In this document: piece by piece, positions 5,289 to 5,880 of the stretch
Position numbering within the stretch: position 1 is the stretch's first letter
Layout of the letters: every line of letters starts with the position of its first letter
Assembly: GCA_046050145.1 (NCBI GenBank)
Contig: JBJOQC010000035.1
Location: 1 to 5,880, forward strand
Length of the DNA: 5,880 bases
DNA from: CAYZPE01 sp046050145
GTDB lineage: Bacteria; Patescibacteriota; Minisyncoccia; Phycocordibacterales; CAYZPE01
Direction of reading: 5' to 3'
The notes under the pieces: generated by a model
The model's database searches: none
Seen by the model: the letters and a program-made list of their open reading frames with translations, nothing else
What the model was told of the DNA's origin: nothing
Made by a program: the position numbers and the translations under genes

Positions 5289-5318
5289 AAAAAACCCTCT
5301 CAAAAGAGAGGGGGTTTT
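5289..5318 (-). terminator. Terminator overlapping the stop of the 118-aa ORF
   Basis: AAAACCCTCTC pairs with GAGAGGG(GG)TTTT (5291-5301 with 5306-5318, 2-base bulge, AAAA loop), followed on the minus strand by six T (complement of 5289-5294). The stop codon (5300-5302) is inside the hairpin. Confidence 0.85.
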
Positions 5319-5656
5319 AGGTCAGCTTTTTTTCGCCTGCATTCTGCAAGCCATTTTTGTACTGAGAGAATTTGACGCGTCTTACTTTTCTTTTCACACA
5401 ACGTCCACCGCTGTGGAGGTGAACCATTGAGTGACAGAAAAATAAATATACACAACCCATTCAATTCCTTCTCTCTCTTTAGGGTTTTTAGTACAAGATT
5501 TTCATCCTGTATTTTCCACAACCCTCGACGCCTCCCATCAGCACACACAGTGTCGATTGGATCACTGTCTGGATCAATCCCTGGAAGAGAAAGAACTCGG
5601 GTATTAGCATCACTTCCTTCAGGAAACACGTACCATTCTTTTGTATCTACCCTCAT
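5300..5656 (-). CDS. Hypothetical protein, 118 aa
   Basis: I do not recognise this protein. It has no signal peptide; the short LCIFIFLSL stretch (about 68-76) is too short for a confident membrane segment and may be a buried strand. The N-terminal half is acidic (EGSDANTR, PGIDPDSDPID) and the C-terminal half basic (CEKKSKTRQ, ECRRKKADLK), with four Trp (residues 8, 47, 83 and 102). AGGAG at 5664-5668 lies 7 bases before the ATG at 5654-5656, which supports the start. A promoter-like TTTACT-17-TTAAAT lies upstream, in the gap behind the methyltransferase gene. Its last codons (PPLF and the TGA) are inside the terminator hairpin, so the C-terminal residues may be dictated by RNA structure. 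Probably real because all signals are in place. Confidence 0.72.
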   Translation of the reverse strand: MRVDTKEWYVFPEGSDANTRVLSLPGIDPDSDPIDTVCADGRRRGLWKIQDENLVLKTLKREKELNGLCIFIFLSLNGSPPQRWTLCEKKSKTRQILSVQKWLAECRRKKADLKPPLF

Positions 5657-5663
5657 GTAAAAA

Positions 5664-5668
5664 CTCCT
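5664..5668 (-). promoter_or_regulatory. Ribosome binding site of the 118-aa ORF
   Basis: AGGAG on the minus strand, 7 bases before the ATG. Confidence 0.65.
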
Positions 5669-5685
5669 AGAAAGAGGTTCGGTTC

Positions 5686-5721
5686 TTTACTTATTTAAAC
5701 ATAAAAATAAACTTAAGTAAA
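5686..5721 (-). promoter_or_regulatory. Candidate promoter of the 118-aa ORF with flanking inverted repeat
   Basis: TTTACT (5716-5721) and TTAAAT (5693-5698) are 17 bases apart on the minus strand, four matches each. Perfect 8-base inverted copies TTTACTTA/TAAGTAAA (5714-5721 and 5686-5693) cover the -35 and touch the -10. The region is AT-rich, so chance is possible. Confidence 0.4.
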
Positions 5722-5723
5722 AC

Positions 5724-5880
5724 TTATAGAGGTTTACATTCCAAACACATAAAAAGAGGAAACTCTATACGTGCTTTGTCTTCCGCTTTTTGACGAGGTC
5801 CCACTTCACTTTTTTTATGAGAAATCCATTCTTCAAGACGCACTACAGCAAAACCTGCATTCGCAAGATTTTTTACATAT
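5724..5880 (-). CDS. C-terminal fragment of a probable SAM-dependent methyltransferase
   Basis: Only the last 51 residues are in the window, from the right edge to a TAA at 5724-5726. The fragment reads LANAGFAVVRLEEWISHKKS (5-24), then a GPRQKAEDKAR segment (27-37) and FPLFMCLECKPL. The combination 'aGF-v-rleEWiSHk-Se-GpR-kAEd-AR-E-PlF' matches what I recall of the C-terminal end of a class I SAM-dependent methyltransferase group common in bacteria, including CPR. The AdoMet-binding motifs would lie upstream, outside the window, so neither the fold nor the substrate can be confirmed here. No clear hairpin terminator follows the stop; the promoter of the next gene starts within a few bases. 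Confidence 0.75.
   Translation of the reverse strand, partial: YVKNLANAGFAVVRLEEWISHKKSEVGPRQKAEDKARIEFPLFMCLECKPL

Noticed and set aside
5427..5660. Plus-strand 77-aa frame
   Set aside because: Opposite the 118-aa ORF, which has a ribosome binding site, promoter and terminator in the right order.

Overview
The window looks like a compact stretch of a Candidate Phyla Radiation (Patescibacteria, probably Parcubacteria-like) chromosome. This is an inference from style: small AT-rich intergenic gaps, every gene on the minus strand, several small membrane-anchored or exported proteins of CPR-typical type (an SRCP-motif protein and a Ser/Thr/Glu-stalked anchored domain), and almost every transcription unit closed by its own hairpin plus T-run. 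No rRNA, tRNA, CRISPR array, insertion sequence or attachment site is visible.

Reading along the minus strand (right to left): the C-terminal end of a probable SAM-dependent methyltransferase enters from the right edge (5724-5880). Next are an unrecognised 118-aa ORF (5300-5656) whose terminator overlaps its own stop, a membrane-anchored 192- or 174-aa protein (4670-5248), a 63-aa exported His/Cys-rich protein with the best promoter in the window (4355-4546), a single-domain threonylcarbamoyl-AMP synthase (TsaC/YrdC, 3668-4258), a pyrD-pyrC pair (2561-3574 and 1424-2515), an unrecognised 158-aa cytosolic ORF (755-1231), and a membrane-anchored protein with an SRCP/Cys motif that runs off the left edge (1-597).

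Functionally the certain core is de novo pyrimidine synthesis: PyrC closes carbamoyl-aspartate to dihydroorotate and PyrD oxidises that to orotate. The two are 45 bases apart, share one terminator and are probably one transcript. TsaC makes the activated threonylcarbamoyl group for tRNA t6A37. The other genes appear to be independent single-gene units, most with a visible promoter, ribosome binding site and terminator.

The most interesting material is in the gene boundaries. Two genes (1-597 and tsaC) have a -10 element placed so that +1 falls on the A of an ATG, suggesting leaderless mRNAs. Two promoters (tsaC, pyrD) overlap the terminator of the gene upstream. An exact 17-base tandem repeat lies inside a coding region, where loss of one copy would shift the frame. 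The 158-aa ORF has a long leader with attenuator-like hairpins. No clear new multi-gene system is present; all functional ideas about the unrecognised genes are marked as inference.
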